A stretch of DNA of 64,000 bases from Chryseolinea soli (GCF_003589925.1 NZ_CP032382.1:6572001-6636000); one strand, 5' to 3'. Numbered from the stretch's first letter, positions 17,576 through 26,013 are shown. Numbers and translations are program-made. Notes: generated from the letters alone by a model not told the origin.

Positions 17576-18418
17576 TCAACATCTTGAATGGATAATTTCA
17601 GGAGTCTGGTAGCCACAGCTCATATGAGGGCGTTCTTCATTATATAGCCTAACTACCAAATCCATTGTCATCTTGGCCTGATTCAAATTGTGAACGGAGT
17701 ATTCGTTAAGGTACTCTTCTTTTAATATACCATTCACACGCTCAGCCAAAGCATTTTCATAGGGGTCTCCATTCTCTGTCATACTAATTTGAATCAGGCT
17801 ATCCCGAAGCAACTGCGTGTATTGGCGACAGCAGTATTGCAGACCCCTGTCAGAGTGATGGATTAGGCTGATGGGCTTCGTCTGGATTGTACGTAGAGCC
17901 ATTTTTAATGCTTGGACAGTTCCAGTAGCTTCCAGTGTCTTGGCTACATGATAGCCAATAATTTTTCGCGAATAGGCATCCGTAATCAAACTGATATAAA
18001 CGTATCCACTATTAATTTTCCAATAAGTTATATCACTTACCCAAAGTTGGTTTACGCGATCTGGAATGCATTGCTTAATTAAATTAGGGTATTTATGGAA
18101 GTGGTGCTGGGAGTTTGTCGTAAATACCTTTCTCTTTTTCCGGACAACCAATAAGTTGTTGATTTCTAGCAACTTAAAAAATGCATCACGGCCCATTTTG
18201 ATTTGGTGCTCGTGCAAAAAAGACTGTATCATTCGATAAATTTTTCTTCCTCCCATGCGAGGATGTCGGTCCCTAATTTTATATACCTGGCTCAATACAA
18301 CTTTGAGCGTAGTCTGCTGAGAGTTTTGATGTTTGAAATGTTGATAATAAGCCTGAGAAGTTATACCAAGTAATCGACATAGCCGGATCAGGGCGATGTG
18401 TTTGTAACGCAACTTCAT
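17576..18418 (-). CDS. IS3-family transposase OrfB (DDE integrase domain)
   Basis: 280 residues as an independent ORF. An HTH_21 region (about 40-95, with RDRHPRMGGRKIYRMI) precedes the rve integrase core. DDE residues are visible: D in LWVSDITYWK, D in HHSDRGLQY, and E in the NALAERVNGILKEEY region (GDPYENALAERVNG). The frame is open upstream of the ATG into orfA and joins it through a -1 shift, giving an OrfAB fusion transposase. No inactivating mutation seen. Confidence 0.93.
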   Translation of the reverse strand: MKLRYKHIALIRLCRLLGITSQAYYQHFKHQNSQQTTLKVVLSQVYKIRDRHPRMGGRKIYRMIQSFLHEHQIKMGRDAFFKLLEINNLLVVRKKRKVFTTNSQHHFHKYPNLIKQCIPDRVNQLWVSDITYWKINSGYVYISLITDAYSRKIIGYHVAKTLEATGTVQALKMALRTIQTKPISLIHHSDRGLQYCCRQYTQLLRDSLIQISMTENGDPYENALAERVNGILKEEYLNEYSVHNLNQAKMTMDLVVRLYNEERPHMSCGYQTPEIIHSRC

Positions 18419-18426
18419 TTGATGGA

Positions 18427-18816
18427 TTACTTGGTATCGGACTTTTTTTGGATGTCAATTTTGAGATCCTTCTCCGCTATCTGAATCATCCGTCTGTAAG
18501 CTTCTTCTTTTAGTCGGCTATCCTCCAGCTGCTTTTCCAGTTCTTTAATCCTGGCTGTTAGCGCCTGATCTGAGTCTTTTTTGCCCTTCTTCTTACTACC
18601 CATAGGTCGCAAATTTAAGGGTTTCCTTGGAACACGTTTTTTCTCGAGACCAAGCTGACGCATCCACCTCAATAACCGACCCTGATTTCTACTGCCCTTA
18701 TCTATGAACTGACGCCAAAATTCATCTTTGCATCCACCTCTTGAATGATACAATTCGATTAGCCGCTTCTTTTCTTCGTCGCTTAAACGGGTCCACTTTC
18801 TCTTTTTAGTTCTCAT
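18427..18816 (-). CDS. IS3-family OrfA (HTH protein)
   Basis: 129 residues. An N-terminal basic helix-turn-helix region (KWTRLSDEEKKRLIELYHSRGG) is followed by a C-terminal coiled coil (ARIKELEKQLEDSRLKEEAYRRMI), the multimerisation zipper of IS3 OrfA. Near its end the codons CAA AAA AAG (18450-18442) contain the slippery heptamer A AAA AAG; a -1 slip there continues as VRYQVIHQMKLR directly into orfB. Made alone, OrfA is typically a regulator or partner of OrfAB. Confidence 0.9.
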   Translation of the reverse strand: MRTKKRKWTRLSDEEKKRLIELYHSRGGCKDEFWRQFIDKGSRNQGRLLRWMRQLGLEKKRVPRKPLNLRPMGSKKKGKKDSDQALTARIKELEKQLEDSRLKEEAYRRMIQIAEKDLKIDIQKKSDTK

Positions 18817-18953
18817 TGCAGGTTTACTGGTTTAGTGTAAACCTATTTCAGGACAAGACAGGAAGCTCGCACGTTCATGGCGCAGCCTCACAAGGCCTCC
18901 TCGAAGTGATGCTTCGGGGGCAGTCACTCGACAGATTGGGCGCCACAGCGCCA

Positions 18954-18985
18954 TTGATAAAATTAAAACCAGATTGTTATTTTTG
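18954..18985 (+). promoter_or_regulatory. putative Bacteroidota promoter of ywbE
   Basis: TATTTTTG (18978-18985) matches the TAnnTTTG -7 box exactly, with TTG (18954-18956) 21 bases upstream. The start codon at 19004 follows after 18 bases. Confidence 0.5.
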
Positions 18986-19003
18986 ATCCACAATTCGCTT
19001 CCC

Positions 19004-19198
19004 ATGAACGGAACCCTCCGCGCTAACATCACCCCAGGCCAACGCGTGGCCATCGTCCAGAAAAAAGACCAGCGCTCCGGCACGCTGACCGAAGGCGTCG
19101 TAAAGGACATCCTCACCAACTCCCCTACCCACCCCCACGGCATTAAAGTACGGCTGGACAACGGTATCGTTGGACGCGTAAAAAAGATTTTGTCCTGA
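19004..19198 (+). CDS. ywbE: YwbE-family protein (DUF2196)
   Basis: 64 residues from the ATG at 19004, the standard YwbE length; a 10-codon longer frame is rejected because family members start M-(N/D)-G. Sequence GTLRANITPGQRVAIVQKK, then RSGTLTEGVVKDILT and HPHGIKVRL...GRVKKIL matches the family throughout. A small SH3-like, probably RNA-associated cytosolic protein of unknown role. Own promoter upstream; the IS3 element ends 144 bases before it. Confidence 0.9.
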   Translation: MNGTLRANITPGQRVAIVQKKDQRSGTLTEGVVKDILTNSPTHPHGIKVRLDNGIVGRVKKILS

Positions 19199-19217
19199 CA
19201 AGCGCCGTTTCGGGAAT

Positions 19218-21581
19218 CTATTCGTTGCGCAAAGAATTTACCGGATTGCTTCTCGCGGCCCGCATGGCCTGGGTGCTCACAATGAGCAAGGCAAAGATCA
19301 GGGCCAACACACCGGTGAAAGGGAACACCCACCACGGGATCTCTATGCGGTATTGATACCGCTCCAGATAGCTGTTCAACAACCACCACGCCAGCGGCGC
19401 CGAAAACACAAACGCGATGATCACCAACTTTGAAAAATCCCGCGACATGAGTCCCACCAGACTCGACACGGAAGCACCCAGCACCTTGCGGATGCCGATC
19501 TCTTTCGTGCGCTGCTCGGCGGTGAAAGCGGCCAATCCAAAAAGTCCGAGACCGGTGATGACGACCGCTAACGAAGCGAAAAGGCTCGCCAGCCGGCTGA
19601 TCATGTTGATGTTGGTGAACTTCTTTTGGAATTCCACATCCACGAACGTGTATTCAAACGGATAGGCGGGGTTGTATTTTTTGAACACGGCCTCCACGCG
19701 GGCCAGCGATTCTTTTATGTCTTTCGTTTCGTCCAGCCGTATGGAAACGGCGCTGATCCAGTCCGGTTGGAGCACGATGAACATGGGTCCGATCTGCCGG
19801 TCAGGCGATCCCATCAGTACGTTGTCGACAATGCCGATCAGCTCTTTTTTCTTACCCCAAAGGTCGAGTTTGGTGCCGATGGGGTCCTTCAGTTGCATGA
19901 TGTCCATAGCAGCTTTATTCACGAGGATGGCCGCAGTGTCGCTCTTGAAATCTTCCGAGAAGTCGCGTCCTTCCAGCAATTTGATGCCCATGGTTTTAAC
20001 GTAGTCGTATTCGGTGGCAATGGTGGCAAAGATCACCCGGCGGTCGGGCGCTTCACCGGGCCAGTTCAAGAAATTGTTGGAATAGATCTGGGTGATGGGG
20101 CTGTTGGATTTTGTTACCGCCTTCACGGCGCCGGACTGCAACAGCTCTTGTTTGATGGTTTTATAATTTTTGCCGATGTCGGTGGTGTAGTCCACCGTGA
20201 TGAGGCCTTTTTGGCTGTAGCCGATGTCGCGGCTTTTTACGTGCTGGATCTGTTTATAGATCACCAGCGTGCCGATGATGAGGAAGATGGAGAACACAAA
20301 CTGGAGGATCACCAACACCTTGCGCGGTGTGCTAGCACCCCGGCCCACCTGCACTTTGCCCTTCAACACCTTTACCGGCTGAAACGACGACAGGTAAAAC
20401 GCCGGGTAGCTTCCGGAAACCAGGCCGGTAAACAAAACAAGGCTGAGGCTATACACCCAGAACTGTGGCGACTCGTAGGCGATGCGCAAATGTTTTCCCA
20501 CCAGGTCATTGTAGAAGGGCAACAGCAACTCCGCCAGCAACACGGCGATGACAAACGCCAGGAAGGCAATGAACAACGACTCGCCCAGAAATTGAAAGAT
20601 GATCTCAAACTGCCGCGAGCCCACGCTTTTGCGGATGCCCACCTCCCGTGCGCGCCGTTCGGAGCGCGCCGTGGCCAGGTTCATAAAATTGATGCAGGCG
20701 ATCACCAGGATGAACACGGCGATCACGGTGAACATCTGCACGTATTCGATCATGCCGCCGTTCTCTTTTCCATTCTCAAAGTTGGAGTGCAGGCGCCAGC
20801 GCGCGAGCGGGTGCAGATAAAATTCGCGCAGGTCTTGCGTCTCGCCGTGTTTGGTGAGCATGTCGACGATGGCCTTTTCCGTGGCCACCTCGTTCTCGGC
20901 TTTGTCGAGCTCCACAAAGACCTGGAAGGAATAGTTGCCCCAGTTGTTTTTGTTGTCTTTGACCCATTGATGGGTCTCGTTGTATTTCCACGGCAACAGG
21001 AAATCGAATTGGAAGGTAGAGTTTTCGGGCACGTTCTTCACCACACCGGTCACTTTCAGGTCTTCTTCATCGTCGACGCGGATCACCTGGTTGATGGGGT
21101 CGGCATCGCCAAATAACGCCTTGGCTGTTGCTTCGCTGATCACGATGGCGTGCGCATCGGCGAGCACTTGTTTGGCGTCGCCTTTCAGAAGGGGAAATTC
21201 GAACATGGTCAGAAATTCCTCGCTCGCATAATAGCCTTGCTTCACCAGGCGGGTTTCCCCCACGGTGAGCATGTGTTCGCCGCCCCAGTCGGTGATGACG
21301 GAATTGACAATGTGGCTGTCGCCGGTCTTCATGCCCTCATAGGTCGGCAGGGGAACCGACGTCCAGGAATTGATCCTTCCATCGAAGGTGGCGTTGATCC
21401 ACACCTGGAACAGGCGATCGGTCTTGGGATGGAAACGATCGAACGAAAGTTCATCGAACACCCAAAGCAGGATGAGGATGCTGCAGGTGATGCCAATGGA
21501 AAGGCCCGCGATGTTGATGAAGGAATAGACCCGATTTTTCATCAGGTTGCGGAAAGTGACCAGGACGTAATTTTTGAGCAT
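19218..21581 (-). CDS. ABC transporter permease, MacB/FtsX type
   Basis: 787 residues from the ATG at 21581 (MLKNYVLVTFRNLMKN), which matches the start of the other short-form permease at 2955; the frame extends 48 codons further upstream without family resemblance. Layout: TM1 (about 20-42), MacB_PCD periplasmic domain, three TMs with RRAREVGIRKSVGSRQ, TM near 425, second periplasmic domain, and C-terminal FtsX with RTKEIGIRKVLGASVSSL. Ends S-L-R-N-E like many paralogues. No ATPase neighbour; substrate unknown. Confidence 0.9.
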   Translation of the reverse strand: MLKNYVLVTFRNLMKNRVYSFINIAGLSIGITCSILILLWVFDELSFDRFHPKTDRLFQVWINATFDGRINSWTSVPLPTYEGMKTGDSHIVNSVITDWGGEHMLTVGETRLVKQGYYASEEFLTMFEFPLLKGDAKQVLADAHAIVISEATAKALFGDADPINQVIRVDDEEDLKVTGVVKNVPENSTFQFDFLLPWKYNETHQWVKDNKNNWGNYSFQVFVELDKAENEVATEKAIVDMLTKHGETQDLREFYLHPLARWRLHSNFENGKENGGMIEYVQMFTVIAVFILVIACINFMNLATARSERRAREVGIRKSVGSRQFEIIFQFLGESLFIAFLAFVIAVLLAELLLPFYNDLVGKHLRIAYESPQFWVYSLSLVLFTGLVSGSYPAFYLSSFQPVKVLKGKVQVGRGASTPRKVLVILQFVFSIFLIIGTLVIYKQIQHVKSRDIGYSQKGLITVDYTTDIGKNYKTIKQELLQSGAVKAVTKSNSPITQIYSNNFLNWPGEAPDRRVIFATIATEYDYVKTMGIKLLEGRDFSEDFKSDTAAILVNKAAMDIMQLKDPIGTKLDLWGKKKELIGIVDNVLMGSPDRQIGPMFIVLQPDWISAVSIRLDETKDIKESLARVEAVFKKYNPAYPFEYTFVDVEFQKKFTNINMISRLASLFASLAVVITGLGLFGLAAFTAEQRTKEIGIRKVLGASVSSLVGLMSRDFSKLVIIAFVFSAPLAWWLLNSYLERYQYRIEIPWWVFPFTGVLALIFALLIVSTQAMRAARSNPVNSLRNE

Positions 21582-21785
21582 GACCGTTGGTTTTGGATGG
21601 AGTACTGCGAAAAATGGAAATGGTTTCACCCCAAGGGGTCTAAATACTACCCATATCCCGTCTTTTTCTTTGAGACGCCAGCCAAAGGATTGCGTTACAG
21701 ACGCCGGGGTTGCATGGCCTCCCACATAATTTCTCCGGACACCCTCAAAATATTATCGGTACCTTATGCGACTTATCCCGTAGGT

Positions 21786-21838
21786 CACGACCGGTTTGAA
21801 CGGTGAGCAGGATTAGGATGGTGTGGACACCGGTCGTG
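21786..21838. repeat. inverted repeat upstream of MBL-fold gene
   Basis: CACGACCGGT (21786-21795) and ACCGGTCGTG (21829-21838) are perfect 10-base inverted arms around a 33-base spacer, ending 26 bases before the hydrolase ATG. No T-run follows. It may be an operator or a 5' leader hairpin; function unknown. Confidence 0.45.
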
Positions 21839-21864
21839 GCCTTTAGCATTTTATCTCTTTCGCT

Positions 21865-22905
21865 ATGCATCAAAAGCCCTTTGGCAAATTACCCTCCGGC
21901 CCGCGGCAGGCGCGCATCGTCAAGTCTCCCCAATACAAGGGCGACAGCTTTCAGAACATCCTCGAGACGCCCATGCTGGCCGACGACATTTCCTATTTCC
22001 GGATGTTCAAGGAATATTTTTTCCACGACGACGAGCGCCGCCCCACCCAGATCCTCCCTTCCGTGCGCACGGACCTGAAAGCCCTTCCCGATGGCGAGCC
22101 GACCCTGGTTTGGTTTGGACACTCCTCCTACTTCCTCCGCATCGAAGGCAAAAACATCCTGGTCGACCCCGTCTTCAGCGACCGCCCCTCGCCCGTACAA
22201 TTTGCCGGCACAAAGGCGTACCCCATCCAAACCCCCTATTCGCTCGACGATCTCCCCGACCTCGACGCCGTCATCCTCACCCACGACCACTATGATCACC
22301 TGGACTATAGCAGCATCCTCAAACTAAAGCGCCACACCAAAAAATTCTACGCCGCATTAGGCGTCGGCGCGCACCTCTCCTATTGGGGTGTGCCCGAGAG
22401 CCACATCCAGGAGTTCGACTGGTGGGAAAGCGCCGAGATCTTTCCGGGCATGCAGCTCACAGCCACACCCGCACGGCATTTTTCGGGGCGTGGCTTCACG
22501 CGCTACAAAACGTTGTGGGTATCCTTCGTGCTTCAAACCGCCACCCACCGCATCTTCATCGGTGGAGACTCGGGCTACGACGAGACCTTCAAAAAAATCG
22601 GACAGACCTTTGGCCCTTTCGACCTGGCTTTGCTGGAGTGCGGGCAATATGACCGCAAGTGGCCCCTCATCCACATGGCGCCCGAGCAAACCGTACAGGC
22701 CGCGGTCGACCTGCAAGCGCGCGTGCTCATGCCCGTGCACTGGGGAAAGTTCACGCTTTCCGTCCATCCCTGGCGCGATCCTATCCGCCGGGCCACAAAA
22801 CAAGCCGCGATCTCGGGACAGCGACTAACGACCCCGCTTATCGGCGAAGCGATCAGACTCAATAGCTACTTGCCCAACACCGCGTGGTGGGAACAGGTGG
22901 GCTAG
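21865..22905 (+). CDS. MBL-fold metal-dependent hydrolase (UlaG/NAPE-PLD-like)
   Basis: 346 residues, no signal peptide. The metallo-beta-lactamase motif T-H-D-H-Y-D-H-L-D (His140, His142, Asp144, His145) is intact; other ligands are in TPARHFSGRG and GGDSGYDETF, and MPVHWGKF supplies the last His. The WFGHSSYFLRIEGKNILVDPV segment is characteristic of the UlaG/RomA and NAPE-phospholipase-D-like subgroup. Likely a cytosolic phosphodiesterase or lactonase; substrate not predictable. Convergent with the next gene. Confidence 0.88.
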   Translation: MHQKPFGKLPSGPRQARIVKSPQYKGDSFQNILETPMLADDISYFRMFKEYFFHDDERRPTQILPSVRTDLKALPDGEPTLVWFGHSSYFLRIEGKNILVDPVFSDRPSPVQFAGTKAYPIQTPYSLDDLPDLDAVILTHDHYDHLDYSSILKLKRHTKKFYAALGVGAHLSYWGVPESHIQEFDWWESAEIFPGMQLTATPARHFSGRGFTRYKTLWVSFVLQTATHRIFIGGDSGYDETFKKIGQTFGPFDLALLECGQYDRKWPLIHMAPEQTVQAAVDLQARVLMPVHWGKFTLSVHPWRDPIRRATKQAAISGQRLTTPLIGEAIRLNSYLPNTAWWEQVG

Positions 22906-22941
22906 TGTTTATAGGCACTTTTTGATCTGTGAAGGGACGGA

Positions 22942-23469
22942 TTAATAATGCTTTCCCGAAGGCACCAGGTCCTTTATGGCTTTCAATAGCGGCAGGAGCT
23001 TGGGGTTCGGGTACTCGTCATCAAAAGTGTGCGTGTAGGCCTGTTGTTGTGTCGTCGTGATCTCGAGCGTGCCTTGGAGCGCTGCGTCGGAAGCCCTTTG
23101 CATTCCCGCTGACGGGAGATCGGGGATACTCTTCAAGGGCACATGCTTCAAAGTCTTCAACACATTGCGCCACTCCCCGGCTTTCAATTTTCTTCCGGAT
23201 TGCTTCACCTTTTCGTCGGCGCGGAAATCCTCCACGCGCATCACCACGCTATCGGGCGTAACGCGAATACGCTCTTCGTATCCGCGGGTGGACTTTGCGA
23301 AGACAATTTGTTTTACACTCTCCTTTTGCTGGGCACTAACCCAACCGTTAGTCATCACCATCATCGCGCAAAGCAGGAAAGCCTTAAAGCGTACAGGCTG
23401 AAAAGCTCCTTCCGCCGGCAAGCCAAGCACCATGAAGGTATGGGGCGGTTGTTTTCGCATCATCATCAT
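22942..23469 (-). CDS. hypothetical exported protein
   Basis: 175 residues from the first of four consecutive ATGs (23469, 23466, 23463, 23460), five bases after the upstream hydrolase stop; the frame reaches 23535 inside that gene. A further ATG begins MVLGLPAEGAF. A hydrophobic segment FKAFLLCAMMVMTNGWVSAQ looks like a signal peptide preceded by a long N-region. The mature part is beta/alpha with TRGYEERIRVTPDSVVMRVED and TLEITTTQQQAYTHTFDDE; it resembles small periplasmic Bacteroidota proteins of unknown function. Probably co-transcribed with the alpha/beta hydrolase. Confidence 0.55.
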   Translation of the reverse strand: MMMMRKQPPHTFMVLGLPAEGAFQPVRFKAFLLCAMMVMTNGWVSAQQKESVKQIVFAKSTRGYEERIRVTPDSVVMRVEDFRADEKVKQSGRKLKAGEWRNVLKTLKHVPLKSIPDLPSAGMQRASDAALQGTLEITTTQQQAYTHTFDDEYPNPKLLPLLKAIKDLVPSGKHY

Positions 23470-23474
23470 AAGTT

Positions 23475-24260
23475 CTATCGGTTGTGAAAAAACAGCCATG
23501 GTAGCAGATCGGTATCTGCGAATGCGTTGATCCAACTATCATGCCCGACTTCCGGGTATTCGGTATACTTTACTTCGCCATTCAGTTCTTTCAAGCGGTC
23601 GCGCATCCGCCGGGAATTTTCGACCCCGATGACGTCATCTTTCTCGCCGTGGAAAAGCCAAAAAGGAACACGTGCTGCCTCTTTTGAGTATGCCCGCACG
23701 TCGCCGCCGCCGCAGATGGCAATGGCGCCGGCAAAGATCCGAGGGTGACGATACACGGCCTCCAGGGTACCCATGCCGCCCATAGACAGACCGATAATGT
23801 AAACCCTTCTTCGGTCCACGCCCTCATTTTCCTTCATGTTTTCCAAAAGTTCCATCACCGTTTTCAGCGAGCGGGTGATCGTGTAGGCTTTGTAATTGAA
23901 ATCCAGGTCGAACGGGCGCTGGTCACGTTGGAATTTGACCGAGGCCCAATAGTCGTTCTCCGGGCATTGGGGCACCACCACAAAGCAGGGAAACGTGCGC
24001 CGGTTCTCCGGTTTCAGAAACAGGCTTCCGCCCCATTGAAGCTGCTTTTCGTTGTCGGTTCCCCGCTCGCCGGCGCCGTGCAGCAGCAGTACAAGCGGAT
24101 ATTTTTTGAGCGGATCATAGCCTTCCGGATACAAGATGCGGTAGGGCATGGTCAGACCCGCCGTGCCCGTAAAGGTGTACTTCCGATAAAGCGAAGAGTC
24201 CTGTGCGATCGCCATAGACATCACGGTGGAAAGCAGAAAGAGTGTGCCAAGTGACTTCAT
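23475..24260 (-). CDS. exported alpha/beta hydrolase (esterase/phospholipase-type)
   Basis: 261 residues with signal peptide MKSLGTLFLLSTVMSMAIA-Q. Alpha/beta hydrolase landmarks: LVLLLHGAGERGTDN (oxyanion region), nucleophile elbow G-L-S-M-G-G, acid in HGEKDDVI, and His in VGHDSWINAF. This matches the prolyl-oligopeptidase-like/PHB-depolymerase-like exported esterases. Probably periplasmic; substrate unknown. The small exported protein gene follows five bases after the stop. Confidence 0.85.
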   Translation of the reverse strand: MKSLGTLFLLSTVMSMAIAQDSSLYRKYTFTGTAGLTMPYRILYPEGYDPLKKYPLVLLLHGAGERGTDNEKQLQWGGSLFLKPENRRTFPCFVVVPQCPENDYWASVKFQRDQRPFDLDFNYKAYTITRSLKTVMELLENMKENEGVDRRRVYIIGLSMGGMGTLEAVYRHPRIFAGAIAICGGGDVRAYSKEAARVPFWLFHGEKDDVIGVENSRRMRDRLKELNGEVKYTEYPEVGHDSWINAFADTDLLPWLFFHNR

Positions 24261-24300
24261 GGTGTTGTTGGGGCCAGAAATTAGCTAAAGTATTAAAAAC

Positions 24301-24330
24301 AAAAAAGCCAGGCGGTTGGCCTGGCTTTTT
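24301..24330 (-). terminator. intrinsic terminator of the csp gene
   Basis: Inverted repeat AAAAAAGCCAGGC (24301-24313) with GCCTGGCTTTTT (24319-24330). T-runs on both strands make it bidirectional; on the minus strand it follows the cold-shock gene and insulates it from the hydrolase gene. Confidence 0.85.
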
Positions 24331-24349
24331 GTACTGCAATGATGTCTTA

Positions 24350-24547
24350 TTAATTGGCTAAACGTACGTTAACCGCATTCAAGCCTTTTTTGCCTTCTTT
24401 GAGTTCAAAAGTGACTTCATCATTTTCGTGAATCTGATCGACAAGAAGTCCTGAGATGTGTACAAAATACTCTTGTCCTGTTGCTGTTTCCTTGATGAAT
24501 CCGAATCCTTTGGATTCATTAAAGAATTTTACTGTTCCTTCTTTCAT
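24350..24547 (-). CDS. cspA: cold-shock domain protein
   Basis: 65 residues, one cold-shock domain. RNP1 (KGFGFI) and RNP2 (YFVHIS) nucleic-acid binding motifs are intact, with MKEGTVKFFNESKGFGFIK as the classic start. A small cytosolic RNA/ssDNA chaperone. It is monocistronic, between a -7 box at 24573-24580 and a strong terminator. The symbol is by family; which paralogue it is cannot be told. Confidence 0.95.
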   Translation of the reverse strand: MKEGTVKFFNESKGFGFIKETATGQEYFVHISGLLVDQIHENDEVTFELKEGKKGLNAVNVRLAN

Positions 24548-24572
24548 TATTAATAATTATAAAAACTTAGGG

Positions 24573-24580
24573 CAAAGATA
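24573..24580 (-). promoter_or_regulatory. putative -7 box of the csp gene
   Basis: On the minus strand TATCTTTG, an exact TAnnTTTG match, 25 bases before the csp ATG. No good TTG at the expected -33 distance, so confidence is limited. Confidence 0.4.
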
Positions 24581-24852
24581 AGGGAATATTTCCAAGTTAT
24601 CCGCATGGCCTCCTTCCCAACCAAAGAAAATTCTCAACGACAGGCCTATTTCCGGTTTTCAGAGAATCGCAAAATAGTTTGCACAACAATGAAACTAATC
24701 ACCGCAACTTTGCGTAAAGTACATAGAGCGAATTATGTATAACTTACTGATAAACAACGAGAAACAAACAAAATTTCCCTGGAGAAGCCTTCTCCGGAAG
24801 GGTGTGTTGTCTGGCGGAAGAATGCAGAATTTAAATACTGAAAAGCCTGCAG
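24581..24852. other. intergenic between csp and the 94-residue protein gene
   Basis: A frame opens at 24735 on the plus strand and runs into the 94-residue protein, but its extra N-terminus looks non-coding. CAACTTTG (near 24710), one base off TAnnTTTG, with TTTG 23 bases before it is a weak promoter candidate. Nothing else seen. Confidence 0.4.
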
Positions 24853-24866
24853 AAGGAGATATGTCT

Positions 24867-25151
24867 ATGGAATGGAACACCGTTTATTTAAGAGGAAAGT
24901 CAAATTTCGAAAACGAGGTACGGCACAATCTGGAGCACAATGGCTTCAGGTTCATGCCCGGTTTCTCGCACGAAAAAGGATTGACCCTCTATTGGATCGA
25001 GGACAAAAGGTGCCTCCGCGAATTTAAAAAAGCGATCGGTAGCAAGACCGTGTTTAAGTACAGACTGCGATTTTATAACAGCATCGAAGAGTTTGTAGAG
25101 TCAAAACACAACGTCTCAACCCTGCGCCTGCCCTCAAAGAGCAGCATTTAA
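24867..25151 (+). CDS. small conserved Bacteroidota protein, unknown function
   Basis: 94 residues from the ATG at 24867. This start is chosen because AAGGAG (24853-24858) lies eight bases upstream, an unusually good Shine-Dalgarno for this phylum; the ATG two codons earlier (24861) and a long form from 24735 are alternatives. Sequence MEWNTVYLRGKSNFENEVRH, then GFRFMPGFSH, GLTLYWIEDK and LREFKKAIGSK...YRLRFY resembles a small family I recall from Cytophagales, without known function. No signal or TM; cytosolic. Confidence 0.7.
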   Translation: MEWNTVYLRGKSNFENEVRHNLEHNGFRFMPGFSHEKGLTLYWIEDKRCLREFKKAIGSKTVFKYRLRFYNSIEEFVESKHNVSTLRLPSKSSI

Positions 25152-25213
25152 ATGTTTTTGGCCCCCCGGCCCGATACCCGTCATTATTTTCAGGCGTTAG
25201 CAGCAATCGATTC

Positions 25214-25870
25214 CTACTTCTTTTTCTTCAGCCAGGTATCCGTCGCCTCCACCAATTCCTCCAAAAATTCCTTTTTCCCTTTTTTGAATGAATGGTCGGC
25301 ACCGTCAAAAGTCACCAGCGTGGCCGTTGGCAGCTTGCTGCAAACCTCTGTGATGAGGTCTATGGCGGCGAGGGCGTCTCTGGTGCCCTGCAAAAACAGC
25401 ATGGGGACCTTCACGTTGGCCAGGTGCTCTGCCCGCTCCGTTGAGGGCGCACCGGGCGCGTGAAGGGGAAATCCGTAGAAAACGATGCCTTTCACAAAAC
25501 CTTTGTCGTTCGCGGATAAATAACGCGCCGACATCCGGCCTCCAAACGATTTACCGGCGGCATAGAGCGGAACCCCGGCAGGCGCCAGGCTTTTCGCACG
25601 CTCCAACGCAGCCCCTACCGTCTTTTCCGCGACAGCGGGCACATCGGGTCTTTTTTTCTTATTCTCCACAAATGGAAAATTGTAACGAAAAGTGCCAATG
25701 CCGTGGTCGGCAAGCTGCGTGGCCAACTTCTCCATGAAGCTGTGGGTCATGCCCGCACCGGCGCCGTGGGCTAATGCCAGGATAGCCTTGGGGTTGTCGG
25801 GGAGACACAGGATGGCCGAAACTTCGCCGATGCTGTCGGATACCGGGAACTTGATGGTTTGATTTTTCAT
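25214..25870 (-). CDS. alpha/beta hydrolase (KANL3/Tex30, dienelactone-hydrolase-like)
   Basis: 218 residues, cytosolic. ALAHGAGAGMTHSFMEKLA near the N-terminus and nucleophile elbow G-K-S-F-G-G-R define the KANL3/Tex30-like group; LFLQGTRDAL (Asp) and FDGADHSFK (His) complete a Ser-Asp-His triad. FLEELVEATDTWLKKKK closes it. Activity of the group is uncharacterised. Convergent with the 94-residue protein gene. Confidence 0.87.
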   Translation of the reverse strand: MKNQTIKFPVSDSIGEVSAILCLPDNPKAILALAHGAGAGMTHSFMEKLATQLADHGIGTFRYNFPFVENKKKRPDVPAVAEKTVGAALERAKSLAPAGVPLYAAGKSFGGRMSARYLSANDKGFVKGIVFYGFPLHAPGAPSTERAEHLANVKVPMLFLQGTRDALAAIDLITEVCSKLPTATLVTFDGADHSFKKGKKEFLEELVEATDTWLKKKK

Positions 25871-25927
25871 TCGTGCTCGGATAAGGAATACTAAAATACG
25901 GGGAACACGAAGATATAGAAATTAGTA

Positions 25928-26013
25928 CGTCATTGCGAGGGAGCAAGGCCCTGCCTTTTCCTTACCTTAACCTATCCCGGAAAAAGCGCGAACCTGCTCC
26001 GATCGCAATGACG
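25928..26013. repeat. dispersed palindromic element, 86 bp
   Basis: Perfect 11-base ends CGTCATTGCGA (25928-25938) and TCGCAATGACG (26003-26013) in inverted orientation, with GAGCA next to the left arm and its complement TGCTC next to the right one. The CGTCATTGCGA-GGAGC ends are typical of intergenic palindromic repeats found in many bacterial genomes. It fills the gap between the hydrolase and PRC-barrel genes. Confidence 0.65.

Larger units (their letters stand above)
17448..18863 (-). mobile_element. complete IS3-family insertion sequence
   Basis: The element occupies 17451-18860 (1,410 bp). Terminal inverted repeats: 17451-17475 starts TGTCTCGTCCTAAAATAAG; the right end 18836-18860, read in reverse, starts TGTCTTGTCCTGAAATAGG; 22 of 25 positions agree. 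GGA flanks both ends (17448-17450 and 18861-18863), a 3-bp target duplication as expected for IS3. It holds orfA and orfB with an A-AAA-AAG frameshift site. All parts look intact, implying recent insertion. Confidence 0.95.

Noticed and set aside
22905..22942. Possible terminator AGTG...CACTTTTT between the MBL-fold gene and the convergent exported protein
   Set aside because: Only a four-bp stem; too weak to call although a T-run follows.
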